DNA of 64,000 nt from DATBJJ01 sp963750915 (GCA_963750915.1 CAVVSF010000009.1:1-64000), one strand, 5' to 3'. Counted from the first letter of the stretch, positions 35,045 to 44,587 are shown. The notes: generated by a model from the sequence alone, not told the origin. Made by a program: numbers and translations.

Positions 35045-36143
35045 GTGACTGTTCTTGCTGCCGTGATGCCGGCGCCGCGCGTGCCGGTGGAGATTCGCGA
35101 GTTACGCGCGGCCGGATCTGCCGGCTGGCGCGGCGCTGCTGCGCACGTCGCGGTCCGAGGTCTGCGGCACCGACGTCCACCTCTGGCACGGCCGGCTGTC
35201 GTCGGTGCCGTATCCGATCATCCCGGGCCATGTCTCGGCCGGTGTGCTCGAGTCGATTCGCGGGCCGCTCGTCGGCATCGATGGCACCCGCTTGAAGGAA
35301 GGCGACCGCGCCGTCTTCTTCGACGTCCATCGCACGTGCGGCCGGTGCCGCGCCTGCACCGTCCACCACACGCCGACGCGGTGCGTCGCGCGCCGCGTTT
35401 ACGGCATCACCGACTCGGCCGACGACGGGCTCTTCGGCGGCTGGTCGCAGTACATCTATCTCGAGCCGGGTGTCGGCATCGCGAAGCTGCCGGACGCGGT
35501 CGGCGTCGACGACTACATCGGCGGCGGCTGCGGGCTGCTGACGGCGGTGCACATCATCGAGCGGGCGTCGCTGCAGCCCGGCGAGAGCGTGCTCGTGCAG
35601 GGCGCCGGCGCCGTCGGCCTGAGCGCGATCTCAATCGCGAAGCTGAGCGGGGCGGGGCAGATCTTCGCGATCGGCGACCCGGCGCCGCGGCTTGCCCTCG
35701 CCCGCGACATGGGTGCCGACACCGTGTTCCAGCTGGCCGGGACGACCGCCGCGGAACGGCGCGAGGCCGTGCTCGCCGCGACCTGCGGCGAGGGCGTCGA
35801 CGTCGTGATCGAAGCCGCCGGCTCGGCGCGGGCGATTGAAGAGGGCGTGACGCTGGTGCGCGACGGCGGCCGCTACGTCGTCGCCGGGCACTATACGGAC
35901 GTCGGGCCGAGCAGCATCAACGCCCACCACGACATCAACCGCAAGCACCTCGAGATCCGCGGCTGCTGGGGCAGCCAGGCATCGCATTTCCTCGGCGCGC
36001 TGCGGCTGCTCGAGGCGCACGCGGCGGCGGTGCCGTGGCGGGCGATCGGCGCCCGGACCTATGGTCTCGGCCAGTTGAACGATGCCCTGGCGGAGGCCGA
36101 GGCGATGACGATCACGAAAGCGCTGGTGGATCCATGGGCGTAA
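35045..36143 (+). CDS. Zinc-type alcohol dehydrogenase, MDR superfamily (frameshifted)
   Basis: The repaired protein is 365 residues. The catalytic-zinc cysteine is in SEVCGTDVHLWHG. The histidine region is PYPIIPGHVSAG, where valine replaces the usual glutamate of GHE. The structural zinc loop is RTCGRCRACTVHHTPTRC, and the NAD(P) motif is QGAGAVGLSAI. It probably oxidises a polyol or alcohol. The N-terminus is in another frame: GAGTTACGCG at 35099 must lose one T to read EIREYARPDLPAGAALLRT. The start is a GTG at 35045. Its end overlaps pyk by 10 bp. Confidence 0.85.
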
Positions 36144-37576
36144 CACCCGGCTCGGCGTCGGCGCGCAGCCGCGTCCCGACGCGCCACACGAAGATCATTG
36201 CCACCATCGGACCAACCAGCAGCGACGCCGGTGTCGTCGCCGCGCTCATTGCCGCCGGCGTCGACGTCTTCCGTCTGAATTTCTCGCACGGCACCCACGA
36301 GTCGCACGACGAGAGCATCCGCCGGATCCGGGCCGCTGCCGCCGACGCCGACCGGCACGTGGCGATCATGCAGGATCTCAGCGGGCCGAAGATCCGGACC
36401 GGTCCTCTCGCCGGCGGCGTGGCGCTCGATTTGAACGAGGGGGCGACGGTTACGCTCTTCGCCGGCGCGGACGCGTCGACGGCGGATCGCATCTTCACGC
36501 CCTACGCCCCCCTCATCGAGTGCGCCGGCCCCGGCGATCGCCTGCTCCTCGACGACGGCCGCATCGAACTGCGCGTCGCCGACCGCGCCGCCGACGGCCT
36601 GCGCGCCGTCGTCGTCAACGGCGGACGACTCGGCGCGAACAAGGGGATCAGCGCGCCGGGTGTGGCGCTGCCGCCGTCTGCCCTGACCCGGAAGGATGTC
36701 GTCGATCTCGAGTTCGGCCTCGGCGCCGGTGTCGACCTCGTGGCGTTGAGCTTCGTGCAGGCGGCGAGCGACATCGCCGCGGCCCGCGCCGTCATCGATC
36801 GCGCCGGGCGGGCGACGCCGATCGTCGCGAAGATCGAGCGGCCGGCCGCGGTTGCGAACCTGACCGAGATCCTCGACGCGGCGCAGGGCGTGATGGTCGC
36901 CCGCGGCGATCTCGGCCTCGAAATGAAGTTCGAACAGCTGCCGCGGGTGCAGAAGGAGATCCTGCGGGCGGCGCGGATGCACGGCAAACCGGCCATCGTC
37001 GCGACGCAGGTGCTGGAGTCGATGCGGGTCGAGCCGCGGCCGACGCGGGCTGAGGTGAGCGATGCGGCCAATGCTGTGGACGAGGGCGCCGACGCGATCA
37101 TGCTGTCGGGCGAGACCGCGGCTGGCGCCTACCCGGTGCGCGCCGTCGAGACACTCGACGCGATCATCCGGGACGCCGAGTCGATTCCGGCGCCGTCCAT
37201 GCCGTCGCGCGCGGCCTACGCCACCGGCATCCGCCACACTGCGGCGCTGGCGGAAGCGGCGGTCGCGCTGGCGACCACAGGGCACGCCGATGCCATCGTC
37301 GCGGTGACGCACGAGGGCACGACGGCGCGGCTGCTCTCGGCGATGCGTCCGGCCGCCCCCATCCTCGCAGCGACACTGAACGCGGAGATTGCCGGCACGC
37401 TGGCGCTGCTCTGGGGTGTCGCGCCCTTCGTCACGTCGGAACGGAAGGTGGACCGCATCGAAGCCGAGCTGCGCAGCCGCCAGCTGCTGCTCCCGGGCGC
37501 GCTGATCGTGTTCATCAATGTCGCCGCGGACCAGTCCCACCCCGAGGCCAATTTCGTCCACGTCAGGCGGCTGTAG
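36134..37576 (+). CDS. pyk: Pyruvate kinase
   Basis: A 480-residue pyruvate kinase: KIIATIGPTSSDAGVV, VFRLNFSHGTHESH (active-site arginine and substrate loop), DLSGPKIRTG, the catalytic lysine and metal ligands in PIVAKIERPAAVANL and GVMVARGDLGLEM, and ATQVLESMRVEPRPTRAEVS. It makes pyruvate and ATP from phosphoenolpyruvate and ADP in the cytoplasm. Length and domain order are normal, with a C-terminal allosteric-type domain ending FVHVRRL. The ATG at 36134 lies inside the end of the dehydrogenase gene, so the two are probably co-translated. Confidence 0.97.
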   Translation: MGVTPGSASARSRVPTRHTKIIATIGPTSSDAGVVAALIAAGVDVFRLNFSHGTHESHDESIRRIRAAAADADRHVAIMQDLSGPKIRTGPLAGGVALDLNEGATVTLFAGADASTADRIFTPYAPLIECAGPGDRLLLDDGRIELRVADRAADGLRAVVVNGGRLGANKGISAPGVALPPSALTRKDVVDLEFGLGAGVDLVALSFVQAASDIAAARAVIDRAGRATPIVAKIERPAAVANLTEILDAAQGVMVARGDLGLEMKFEQLPRVQKEILRAARMHGKPAIVATQVLESMRVEPRPTRAEVSDAANAVDEGADAIMLSGETAAGAYPVRAVETLDAIIRDAESIPAPSMPSRAAYATGIRHTAALAEAAVALATTGHADAIVAVTHEGTTARLLSAMRPAAPILAATLNAEIAGTLALLWGVAPFVTSERKVDRIEAELRSRQLLLPGALIVFINVAADQSHPEANFVHVRRL

Positions 37577-37585
37577 GGTTGCTGC

Positions 37586-37609
37586 CGGAGCTGAAGCTCG
37601 GGCCTACGA
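37586..37609 (-). repeat. GCTTCAGC-centred palindromic repeat, diverged copy
   Basis: On the minus strand it reads CGTAGGCCCGAGCTTCAGCT, with the same CGTAGG tag and GCTTCAGC core as the 2.3 and 5.7 kb copies but a weaker stem. It lies between convergent pyk and SRPBCC genes and overlaps the end of the latter. Confidence 0.7.
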
Positions 37610-38098
37610 CTGCGGGCGCCCGGCTTCGAGATACTGCTTGAGCGCCGCCAGCGACGTCTGCCAGCCGCGGGCGATCACGGCGTAGTAGCGCCGCCAGCGC
37701 ACGCTCTCCTCGAATCCGCTCTGCTTGACGTGCAGCCGGCAGCCGGCGCCGTCAGGCACGCATTTCACTTCCAGCGACATCGGCCCGATCGGCTCTTCGT
37801 CGGGGGGCAGCCACCAGGCGTCGGCGACGAAGAACTCGCGGCCGGCCGTGTAGTCCATCACCGTGCCATGGAAGACGCCGCCGAGCCGTCCGAGCAGATC
37901 GTCGCGCTCCTCCGACGGCGCCCATTCGATCGCATAGATGCCGAGCGGGCGAGCGGTGGTGATGGCGCGGGCCGCGAGCCACCAGATCGAGAGCGCATCG
38001 GCGTCGAAGAACGCCGCCAGCGCCCGCGCCGGCGGGCAGCTGATGGCAATCGCCTGCTCGAACTCGGTCGGGGCCGCGGGGGGTGTGCCGGGCGTCAC
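37604..38098 (-). CDS. SRPBCC/AHSA1-like protein
   Basis: A 164-residue START-like (SRPBCC) protein: EFEQAIAISCPPARALAAFF, then ALSIWWLAARAITTARPLG, FHGTVMDYTAGREFFVADAW and a C-terminal helix GWQTSLAALKQYLEAG. AHSA1-type members have a deep hydrophobic ligand pocket with unknown physiological ligand. The start is a GTG at 38098, 6 bp after the cytochrome c stop, which suggests an operon. One palindromic repeat overlaps its 3' end. Confidence 0.82.
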   Translation of the reverse strand: MTPGTPPAAPTEFEQAIAISCPPARALAAFFDADALSIWWLAARAITTARPLGIYAIEWAPSEERDDLLGRLGGVFHGTVMDYTAGREFFVADAWWLPPDEEPIGPMSLEVKCVPDGAGCRLHVKQSGFEESVRWRRYYAVIARGWQTSLAALKQYLEAGRPQS

Positions 38099-38104
38099 GG
38101 TGTG

Positions 38105-38527
38105 CTATTTCTGCCGCAGCGTCTGGACGTAGGCGACCACCGACCAGATCTGCTGCTCGTTCAGTTCGTCCTTGAACGCCGGCATCTTCGGCCGCCGCCG
38201 GCCGTTCTGAACCTTGTAGAACACGACGCCGTCAGGATTGCGCTCCGCGCTCTTCGCCGACGTGAGGTTCATCTCGTCGCGCACGTCCGGGTCGGCGTCG
38301 GGTCCGTCGCCGAGGCCTGATGGACCGTGGCAGCGTGTGCACTTGTCCTTGTAGACCGCCTTGCCCATCGCCAGCACCTTGTCGTCGACGCTCAGCGGGC
38401 TTTTCTTCGCCGCGGCGTCGGCGGGCAGTTGCCACCCCGAGGGATTCTGGCTCTGTGCGGGGATCAGGGTGCCAGCGGCGACCACGCCCGCGAGACAGCC
38501 GGCGATTAGCGTTGCCGTGGACGTCAT
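38105..38527 (-). CDS. Monohaem cytochrome c
   Basis: A 140-residue periplasmic class I cytochrome c with a signal peptide (STATLIAGCLAGVVAAGTLI), one haem site CTRCH (KDKCTRCHGPSGLGDGP) and a probable axial methionine in RRRPKMPAFKDEL. The C-terminal helix IWSVVAYVQTLRQK is typical. It should carry electrons to or from a dehydrogenase or oxidase; no partner is adjacent. The gene is followed after 6 bp by the SRPBCC gene. Confidence 0.92.
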   Translation of the reverse strand: MTSTATLIAGCLAGVVAAGTLIPAQSQNPSGWQLPADAAAKKSPLSVDDKVLAMGKAVYKDKCTRCHGPSGLGDGPDADPDVRDEMNLTSAKSAERNPDGVVFYKVQNGRRRPKMPAFKDELNEQQIWSVVAYVQTLRQK

Positions 38528-38587
38528 TTGCTCCTCCTCCCCGATTCAGACAACGTCAGACCGCTGAATCGCAAGCCGGCCGGCAGT

Positions 38588-39449
38588 TCAGCCTCTGGTC
38601 TTGGCGATCCCTGGCGCTTTTCGCTCCTGCACCGTCGCCGGCACCATGTGGTGGGCGACGAGATGGTCCTTGAGCGCCTTGAACGCGGCATCCGGTGTGT
38701 CGACCTTCGTCATCAGCCCGAGGTCCTTCTCCTCGACCGCGCCCCATTCGACCAGCGGCTGGAGGGACAGGATCTGGTCCCAGGTACTCGCTGCCGTAGA
38801 GGATGACGAGCATCTTCTTCGACAGTTTTCTGGTCTGGGTGAGCGTCAGGATCTCGAACATCTCGTCGAGCGTGCCGAAGCCGCCGGGGAAGATCACGAG
38901 CGCCTTGGCGAGGTAGGCGAACCAGAACTTCCGCATGAAGAAGTAGTGGAACTCGAACTGCAGGCTGCGAGTGACGTAGCGGTTGGCGCCCTGCTCGAAC
39001 GGCAGCCGGATGTTCAGGCCGACGCTCTTGCCGCCGGCCTCGTGGGCGCCGCGGTTGGCCGCTTCCATGATCCCGGGGCCGCCGCCGGAGCAGACGACGA
39101 AGCGATTGCGGTGCTCCTCGAGCGACAGGCTCCACGTCGTCAGCTTGTTAGCCAGCTCGCGCGCCTCCTCGTAGTAGCGGGACCACTCGACCGCCTTCTG
39201 CCGGCGCTTGACTGCCGCCGCGTGCACCGACGACCGCGAGTTCGAGGTGCGGAGCCGCTTCAGTGCCCGCTCGGCGGCGATGCGGCTGTCGACGCGCGCT
39301 GAGCCGAAGAAGACGACCGTATCCTGGATGTTCTCCTCGCGGAACCGCCGCAGCGGATCGAGGTACTCGGCGAGAATGCGCAGCGGCCTGGCGTCGGTGC
39401 TCTCGAGAAAGGCTGCGTCGTAGTAGGCGAGTGGCTGCTTGTGAGGCAT
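38588..39449 (-). CDS. LOG family protein (frameshifted)
   Basis: The repaired protein is 286 residues with the LOG/TIGR00730 signature VCSGGGPGIMEAANRGAHEA and ALVIFPGGFGTLDEMFEILT (PGGxGTxxE). LOG enzymes release free cytokinin bases from their ribotides, and in bacteria many act as nucleotide 5'-monophosphate phosphoribohydrolases. The family-typical end (YGSEYWDQILSLQPLVEWG) appears only if one base is removed from GAGTACCTGG (minus strand, 38783-38784). It then stops at 38588. An N-terminal extension of about 100 residues with a helical insert matches the long-form subgroup. Confidence 0.88.
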
Positions 39450-39500
39450 AGGTACGGTGTCGACGTCGTGGCGGCGGAGCGGTTGCGCCGCACCGCTCTT

Positions 39501-40697
39501 TCAATAGAGCAGGAACGGTTCGCGCTGGCGACGGAAGTCCTCTTCGTCGGCGCGCCACGACGCGACGAGGCGATCGAGCGGGCCGTCGTCCTCGATCGTC
39601 TGGCGAAGCCGGTCGGAGCCGTAGAGGATGTCGATGGGTTGCTTGTCGTGCTCGTACTCGTAGGGCGGCTGGCGCCAGTCGAACGCCTCGCGGTTCTCGC
39701 GCCGGAACGCGTCGATCAGCTCGACCGCCGTCCGCAGCGGCGCGAACGTCCGGCGGTCGAGGACGTGAATCTGGCAGCCGCCGCATGACCGCCTGGCGTG
39801 CTTCTGGAACGTCGGCTCGAAGAACACGGCGCGGAAATGCACGCCGGGCAGGCCGCGGTCGTTCATCACCGCCGCCAGGCGCTCGCCGTCGACCCAGGGG
39901 GCGCCAATGAGCTCGAATGGCCTGGTCGTGCCGCGTCCTTCCGACAGCATCGTCCCTTCGAACAACACGGCGCCGGGATAGACGACAGCGCTGTCGAGCG
40001 TCGGCAGGTTCGGCGACGGAATGATCCAGGGCAGGCCGGTCTCGTCGAGATACATCGAGCGCCGCCAGCCGGTCAGCGGGATGACGTGCAGCTCGGCGCC
40101 GATGCCGAACGCGTCGTTGAAGAGCCGCGCCAGCTCGCCGACGGTCAGGCCGTGCCGCATCGGAATCGGGAACTGGCCGACGAACGAGCTCCACTCCGTC
40201 TGCAGCCGCGCCCCTTCGATCGACTCTCCGTCGATCGGGTTGGCACGATCGCACACGATCACCGGCACCCCGTGCCTGGCGGCGGCGCGCATGCAGTTGG
40301 CCATCGTGTAGATGAACGTGTAGACCCGCGTACCGACGTCCTGCAGGTCGATGACCAGGGCGTCGAGGCCGGCCAGCATCTCCGCGGTCGGCTCCCTGGT
40401 CTCGCTGTAGAGCGAATAGATCGGTAGCTGCCGGCGGCAGTCGCGGCCGTGCGGCGTCTCGATCATGTTGTCCTGCAGATCGGAGCGGAAGCCATGCTGG
40501 GGACCGAACAGCGCGGCCAGCGTGACCTCGGGATCCGCGGCGAGGCGGTCGGCGGAGTGGCGCAGGTCTGCGTCCACCGAAGCGGGATTGCACACCAGGC
40601 CGACCCGCTTGCCGGCGATCAACCCGCGATCGGCCGTCAACAGACGGTCGATGCCGGGGCTGACGATCTGACGAGCAACCGCGGTCGATGATGGCAT
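39501..40697 (-). CDS. DUF1343/NamZ-type exo-beta-N-acetylmuramidase
   Basis: A 398-residue DUF1343 protein: VGLVCNPASVDADLRHSADR, LAALFGPQHGFRSDLQDNMI, LVIDLQDVGTRVYTFIYTM, VICDRANPIDGESIEG and FELIGAPWVDGERL. The characterised family member, NamZ, removes terminal N-acetylmuramic acid from peptidoglycan fragments, so a role in cell-wall recycling is likely. The ATG at 40697 is favoured over longer starts because a minus-strand TATAAT (40704-40709) sits only 6 nt ahead, implying a leaderless or very short-leader mRNA. No signal peptide is clear. Confidence 0.9.
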   Translation of the reverse strand: MPSSTAVARQIVSPGIDRLLTADRGLIAGKRVGLVCNPASVDADLRHSADRLAADPEVTLAALFGPQHGFRSDLQDNMIETPHGRDCRRQLPIYSLYSETREPTAEMLAGLDALVIDLQDVGTRVYTFIYTMANCMRAAARHGVPVIVCDRANPIDGESIEGARLQTEWSSFVGQFPIPMRHGLTVGELARLFNDAFGIGAELHVIPLTGWRRSMYLDETGLPWIIPSPNLPTLDSAVVYPGAVLFEGTMLSEGRGTTRPFELIGAPWVDGERLAAVMNDRGLPGVHFRAVFFEPTFQKHARRSCGGCQIHVLDRRTFAPLRTAVELIDAFRRENREAFDWRQPPYEYEHDKQPIDILYGSDRLRQTIEDDGPLDRLVASWRADEEDFRRQREPFLLY

Positions 40698-40704
40698 GGC
40701 GAAA

Positions 40705-41277
40705 TTATACGCTCCGGTCGTGGCGGCGATGTTTCGGCGCGAGCTGACGGGCGAGAAACGCGGCCGCCAGCGCCTCGCCATAGATGTTGCAGCGGAACCG
40801 GTAGACCATGTCGCGACCGACGTGGACGAGCACCAGATCCCGCTCGTGGTTCACGATCTCGGCGACGCTGTGCCAGGGAACCGTGATCGCTCTGACTCCG
40901 CCGACGAATATCGCCCGCGTGCCGGTCAGCAGCAGGCGGCCCGCCGGCTGCGCCGGTTCGTCGGGCATCGACGCGGTAGCGCTGAAGTGACAGAAATCGG
41001 TGCCGACGACGCGATGTCCGGTTTCGATCACCGGAAGACCCGCGCGCGCGACCGTGTCGTGCAGGGCGACGAGATCGGCAAGCCCGTCCAGCATCTCCTG
41101 CTCGATCTCGATCTCGTCGGCCGGGCGCGCGAGCGCGGCCAGCGCGGTCCGAAGCGAATCGACGCGATCGGGTGTGGGGTCGGCGCATGCCGTGCGCCAG
41201 GCCTGCCGCCAGCTGTCGGTTTCTGCCTGCCCTGATGTGTTACCCGTTCTACCTTTCAGCCACGCGATGAGTCCCAT
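40705..41277 (-). CDS. Protein with C-terminal PH-like domain, 190 aa
   Basis: A 190-residue protein of unknown function. The N-terminal half is helical (DSLRTALAALARPADEIEIE, QEMLDGLADLVALHDTVARA). The C-terminal half is a small strand-rich domain (GRLLLTGTRAIFVGG, ITVPWHSVAEIVNHERDLVL, VYRFRCNIYGEALAAAFLAR) that resembles bacterial PH/GRAM-like domains: two sheets closed by a helix. It is cytoplasmic, with no signal or membrane helix. It lies 7 bp ahead of the NamZ start, but the TATAAT inside this junction suggests that NamZ also has its own promoter. Confidence 0.6.
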   Translation of the reverse strand: MGLIAWLKGRTGNTSGQAETDSWRQAWRTACADPTPDRVDSLRTALAALARPADEIEIEQEMLDGLADLVALHDTVARAGLPVIETGHRVVGTDFCHFSATASMPDEPAQPAGRLLLTGTRAIFVGGVRAITVPWHSVAEIVNHERDLVLVHVGRDMVYRFRCNIYGEALAAAFLARQLAPKHRRHDRSV

Positions 41278-41331
41278 CAGTCTCCCGGGCCGGGCCCCGA
41301 CGTCGCGCGATGAGCCGCCCGGCGCGCGCGA

Positions 41332-41424
41332 TTACCGCGCCAGCACGAGGGCGACGGCGACGAGCGCAATCGCCAGCACTGCAATCGCGGACCAGATTGA
41401 AAACTTGCCGATAGTGGTTGCCAT
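41332..41424 (-). CDS. Single-pass membrane microprotein, 30 aa
   Basis: A 30-codon frame: MATTIGKFSIWSAIAVLAIA continuing into LVAVALVLAR. It is almost entirely one transmembrane helix preceded by a short polar N-terminus, with a single arginine at the end. GGGAGGG lies 8-9 bp before the ATG at 41424, a strong ribosome site in an otherwise empty gap between two genes. Similar one-helix microproteins often regulate membrane complexes. Its target is unknown. Confidence 0.5.
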   Translation of the reverse strand: MATTIGKFSIWSAIAVLAIALVAVALVLAR

Positions 41425-41504
41425 GTCGCAAACCCTCCCAGGCGCCCCGCGGGCAAATGACCGGTTGGGCTGCAAACGACGAGCCAGTCGGCGGTGTCGC
41501 CGTG

Positions 41505-42038
41505 CTACCGCACGGTTTCATACACGAGCGGGACGAACGCTTCGGGCGACATCATGCCCTTGGCCATCGACGCGTCGAACTCAGCCGTAGGCGCTGCCTT
41601 CTGCACCTCGGCGACGCTGCGCCCGCCCTGCTTCAGCTTCCGAACGCGATCCCGCACGGTGATCAGCACATCGCGATGTTTCAGCAGCCCACCGCGATCG
41701 CTCAGCGGCCCGTGGCCGGGCACAATCCGCGTTCTGGCGTCGGCGATCTTCAGCCCCCGGTCGGCCCCGGCAATCATCCCGTCGATGTGCCCGCCGGTTG
41801 AGGCGTCGATGAACGGGTAAGTGCCGTTGAAGAACACGTCGCCCATGTGCAGCACGTTGGCTTTCGTGAAATGTACGAACACGTCGGTATCCGTATGCGC
41901 CGGCGGGACGACTTCGAGCGACAGCCCCTCACCGTTGAGCGACACCTTCTGAGCGACCGCGAACGTCTTGGTCGGCAGGTCGGCCGAGGCACCGGAATGC
42001 AGGAACTGTCTGCGGCTGAACCGATCGCTCATCGACAT
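41505..42038 (-). pseudogene. Metallo-beta-lactamase-fold gene with internal deletion
   Basis: The start (MSMSDRFSRRQFLHSGAS) is a Tat-type leader. At about residue 19 it runs straight into the late part of an MBL-fold hydrolase: VVPPAHTDTDVFVHFTKANV, LHMGDVFFNGTYPFID and IVPGHGPLSDRGGL. The HxHxDH zinc motif and roughly the first 130 residues of the mature domain are missing, although the frame is still open. The junction lies near 41980. It cannot bind two metals as the family does. It is probably a recent in-frame deletion or an assembly collapse. Confidence 0.75.
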
Positions 42039-42054
42039 GCGGGACGTCCTCGGC

Positions 42055-43591
42055 TCAGGATTGTACTGGACTGGGCCGCAGCGCCTGGCGCGCGTCGATC
42101 ACGGCGGCTTCGCGGCGCAACGGGCCGCGTCCTGGCGTGAGCGCCACGATCAGGTTGCTCCCGATCGCGCCCAGTTGCAGCACGAGCGTGCCGACTACGA
42201 TCCACGTCGGTACGGGTGCCGTGATGACCCCGCCGTCGAGCACCAGCGTCGTCGCCAGGGCTGCGATCACGAGCAGGACGCGTTCGACCGGCCGCCAATG
42301 TCCTTCGGCGGCGACCATCGTCAGCAACCAGAGCGTGCCGACGAGCGCATATGCATCGGGGACGAACGGGCTGCGGAACGACGCCAGGTTCAGCAGCGCC
42401 AGCCAGACTTGCGCCTGGCGCAGCCGGGACCGTTCGGCGTCCGGTTGCTCCGCCCGTGCACGACCGAGCCGGATCGCCGCCGCCACCGCGACCGCAACGA
42501 GCCCGATCGTGTAGGCGCTCGCGGCAAGGCTTGCGGCCGAGGCTCCCGTCCCGGGCAGGCCGAGGGCTCGCAGCTTGAGGACCAGGCCGTGGATGCCGTA
42601 GTTGACCGGCGCCATCTCGGGCTGCGTGATCCAGAAGAAGGCCTCGGCTGACTGAATTCGCGGCACCTGGTAGTGGACGAAGTCGACGAATGGCGCCGCG
42701 CCCAGCCAGAGGAAGGCCGCCAGGGCTAACGCTGCCGCCCACGCTGCCGTCCACACGATGCCGGACCAGCGGCGATCGACAGCGAGCAGGATCCCGAGCA
42801 TACCGGGGTAGATCTTGCTGACGATCGAGAAGCCAAGCAGGCTGCCGCCGCGGCCGTTGCGCCCGCGTTCGAAGGCCACCATCGCTAGGACGCTCAGCGC
42901 GAACGCCGTCGTCTGAAAATTGCCGATCTGGAGCGTCACGCGGGTCGTCGGCGCCAGCCAGATGATCGGAGCCAGCAGCAGGATGAGCAGGCCGCTGGCA
43001 CCGCCGATCCAGCGCCGCGAGGACAACGATGGCGAGCCACAACGCCGCGCTCTGCAGCGCGAACCAGATTCGCCGCATCGTCATGAAGTCGATCCCGCCC
43101 GCTTCCGCGAGCCGCGGCAGGAGGAGAAACGCCGGCGGATACTGGTAGAGGTCGACCTCGAAGCTACCGATCGTCCGCGGGACGTCGGGCTTGCCGGGCT
43201 GGCTGTAGGGCCCGATCTCGAAGATGTTGACACCTGTGGTCGCGAGCCGTGCCGCTTCGGTGTATGCGCTCAGGCAGCTGTGCGCGCGGAAGAACGGGCG
43301 CGCCGGCAGCACCGACCAGTCGGCGCGCCGCTCGTCGAGCATGAAGCCGCTCAACCGCACCGTGGAGAACGTCGCGCCACCGAGGACTGCCACCGTCGCG
43401 ACAATCGCCGGCCAGTGCAACCGTCGTCGATCGACGGCGCGAACCTGCTGCGCCAGCCGCCACAGCACGACGATCCCGACGGCGGAAACCAGCGCCGCCG
43501 TCACCTGCCAGGGGATTCGGATCGCCGTCAGGCCAACGGCAAGCGGTGGTCCAACCAGGCACACGGCGAGCAGAACAGCCAGCGACGTCAT
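42055..43591 (-). CDS. GT87/DUF2029-like membrane glycosyltransferase (frameshifted)
   Basis: The repaired protein is 511 residues with about ten hydrophobic segments (LAVLLAVCLVGPPLAVGLTA, ASGLLILLLAPIIWLAPTTR, VWTAAWAAALALAAFLWLGA). The luminal loop (CLSAYTEAARLATTGVNIFE) and LGFSIVSKIYPGMLGILLAV resemble DUF2029/GT87 polyprenyl-phosphate-mannose-dependent transferases. The frame changes near 43020, where GCGGCGCTGG must lose one G to read VVLARWIGGASGLL. Starts at an ATG at 43591, 36 bp after the PP2C stop, and could share its transcript. Confidence 0.75.
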
Positions 43592-43627
43592 ATGGGGATT
43601 GGCAGGCGAAGCTGGCGAGACGTCGGG

Positions 43628-44587
43628 CTATTCACCGGCAGGAGCGTTCGCACCCGGCTGCGGAATCGTGTAGCGCGCCATGACGACCGTGATGTTGTCG
43701 GGACCGCCGCGCTCGAGCGCGAGCGCGACGAGCGCCCCACACTGGTCCTGCATCGGTGCCGGACGCTGCAGCACTGCGGCAATCGCGTCGTCGTCGACGA
43801 CATCAGTGAGTCCGTTCGTGCAGAGGAGGAGGACGTCGCCGTCCATCAGCGGGTAGTTCTCGATTTCGACATGCGGCTCGCCGGCGTGACCGCCGATGGC
43901 ATCCGTCAGGACGTGGCGCAGGTCGTGACCGGCGAGCTCGGTGGGGACGGCGCGGCCGGTCTCGCGCGAGCGCTGCGCGACGGTCTGGTCGCGGGTGAGG
44001 CGCGAGAGCAGGCCGCGGCGCAGGAGGTAGGCGCGGGAATGGCCGACGTGGATGACGAACAGCTCGTCGCCGGCGCTGTAGGTCGCGGTCAACGTCGATC
44101 CCATGCCGGCGAGCGCCGGATGCCCCATCGAGGCTTCGGTGACGAGTTGAGCCACGCGCCGGTAGAAGCGCTCGGCCCGCTCGACGATCTCCCAGGCGGT
44201 CCGATCGTTGACCCTGAGGTTCCAGCGGCCGAACCGCATCACCATCTGCATCAGCGACGAGATCGCGAGCTTGCTGGCTACGCCCGACCCGCTCGTTCCG
44301 AGGCCGTCGGCGACGACCGCCCCAAACGCCGACTCCGTGAACTCGCGCTGCAGCTCGTCGTCCGGCAGGCTGCTCGCCAGCATCTCGTGCGTCCGGCCGA
44401 GCCGGACGATCATGAACTGGTCGTCGTTGGTCGTTCGCCTTCGGCCGGGGTGGCTATGCGATCCGAACTCGACTGACACGACCGACGACCGCGGACTGAA
44501 CGTCGGATACGGCCGCAGCGCCGTGCCGTCGGCGAATAGCGCTGCGTCATCGTCCTCGTCGTCGAAGTTCGGGGATTTCCTCTCCAC
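43628..44587 (-). CDS. PP2C-type (PPM) serine/threonine phosphatase
   Basis: A 319-residue PPM phosphatase: RRRTTNDDQFMIVRLG, the first metal motif AFGAVVADGLGTSGSG, MGSTLTATY, DELFVIHVGHSRAYLLRRG and the final GPDNITVVMARY. In the segment LLLCTNGLTDVVDDD the usual DG of this metal site is NG, an aspartate-to-asparagine change that also occurs in some bacterial PPMs. An acidic N-terminal extension (NFDDEDDDAALFADG) precedes the domain. The start is a GTG at 44587. It is divergent from the two giant genes across a 299-bp gap, and no kinase gene is in the window. Confidence 0.9.
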   Translation of the reverse strand: MERKSPNFDDEDDDAALFADGTALRPYPTFSPRSSVVSVEFGSHSHPGRRRTTNDDQFMIVRLGRTHEMLASSLPDDELQREFTESAFGAVVADGLGTSGSGVASKLAISSLMQMVMRFGRWNLRVNDRTAWEIVERAERFYRRVAQLVTEASMGHPALAGMGSTLTATYSAGDELFVIHVGHSRAYLLRRGLLSRLTRDQTVAQRSRETGRAVPTELAGHDLRHVLTDAIGGHAGEPHVEIENYPLMDGDVLLLCTNGLTDVVDDDAIAAVLQRPAPMQDQCGALVALALERGGPDNITVVMARYTIPQPGANAPAGE

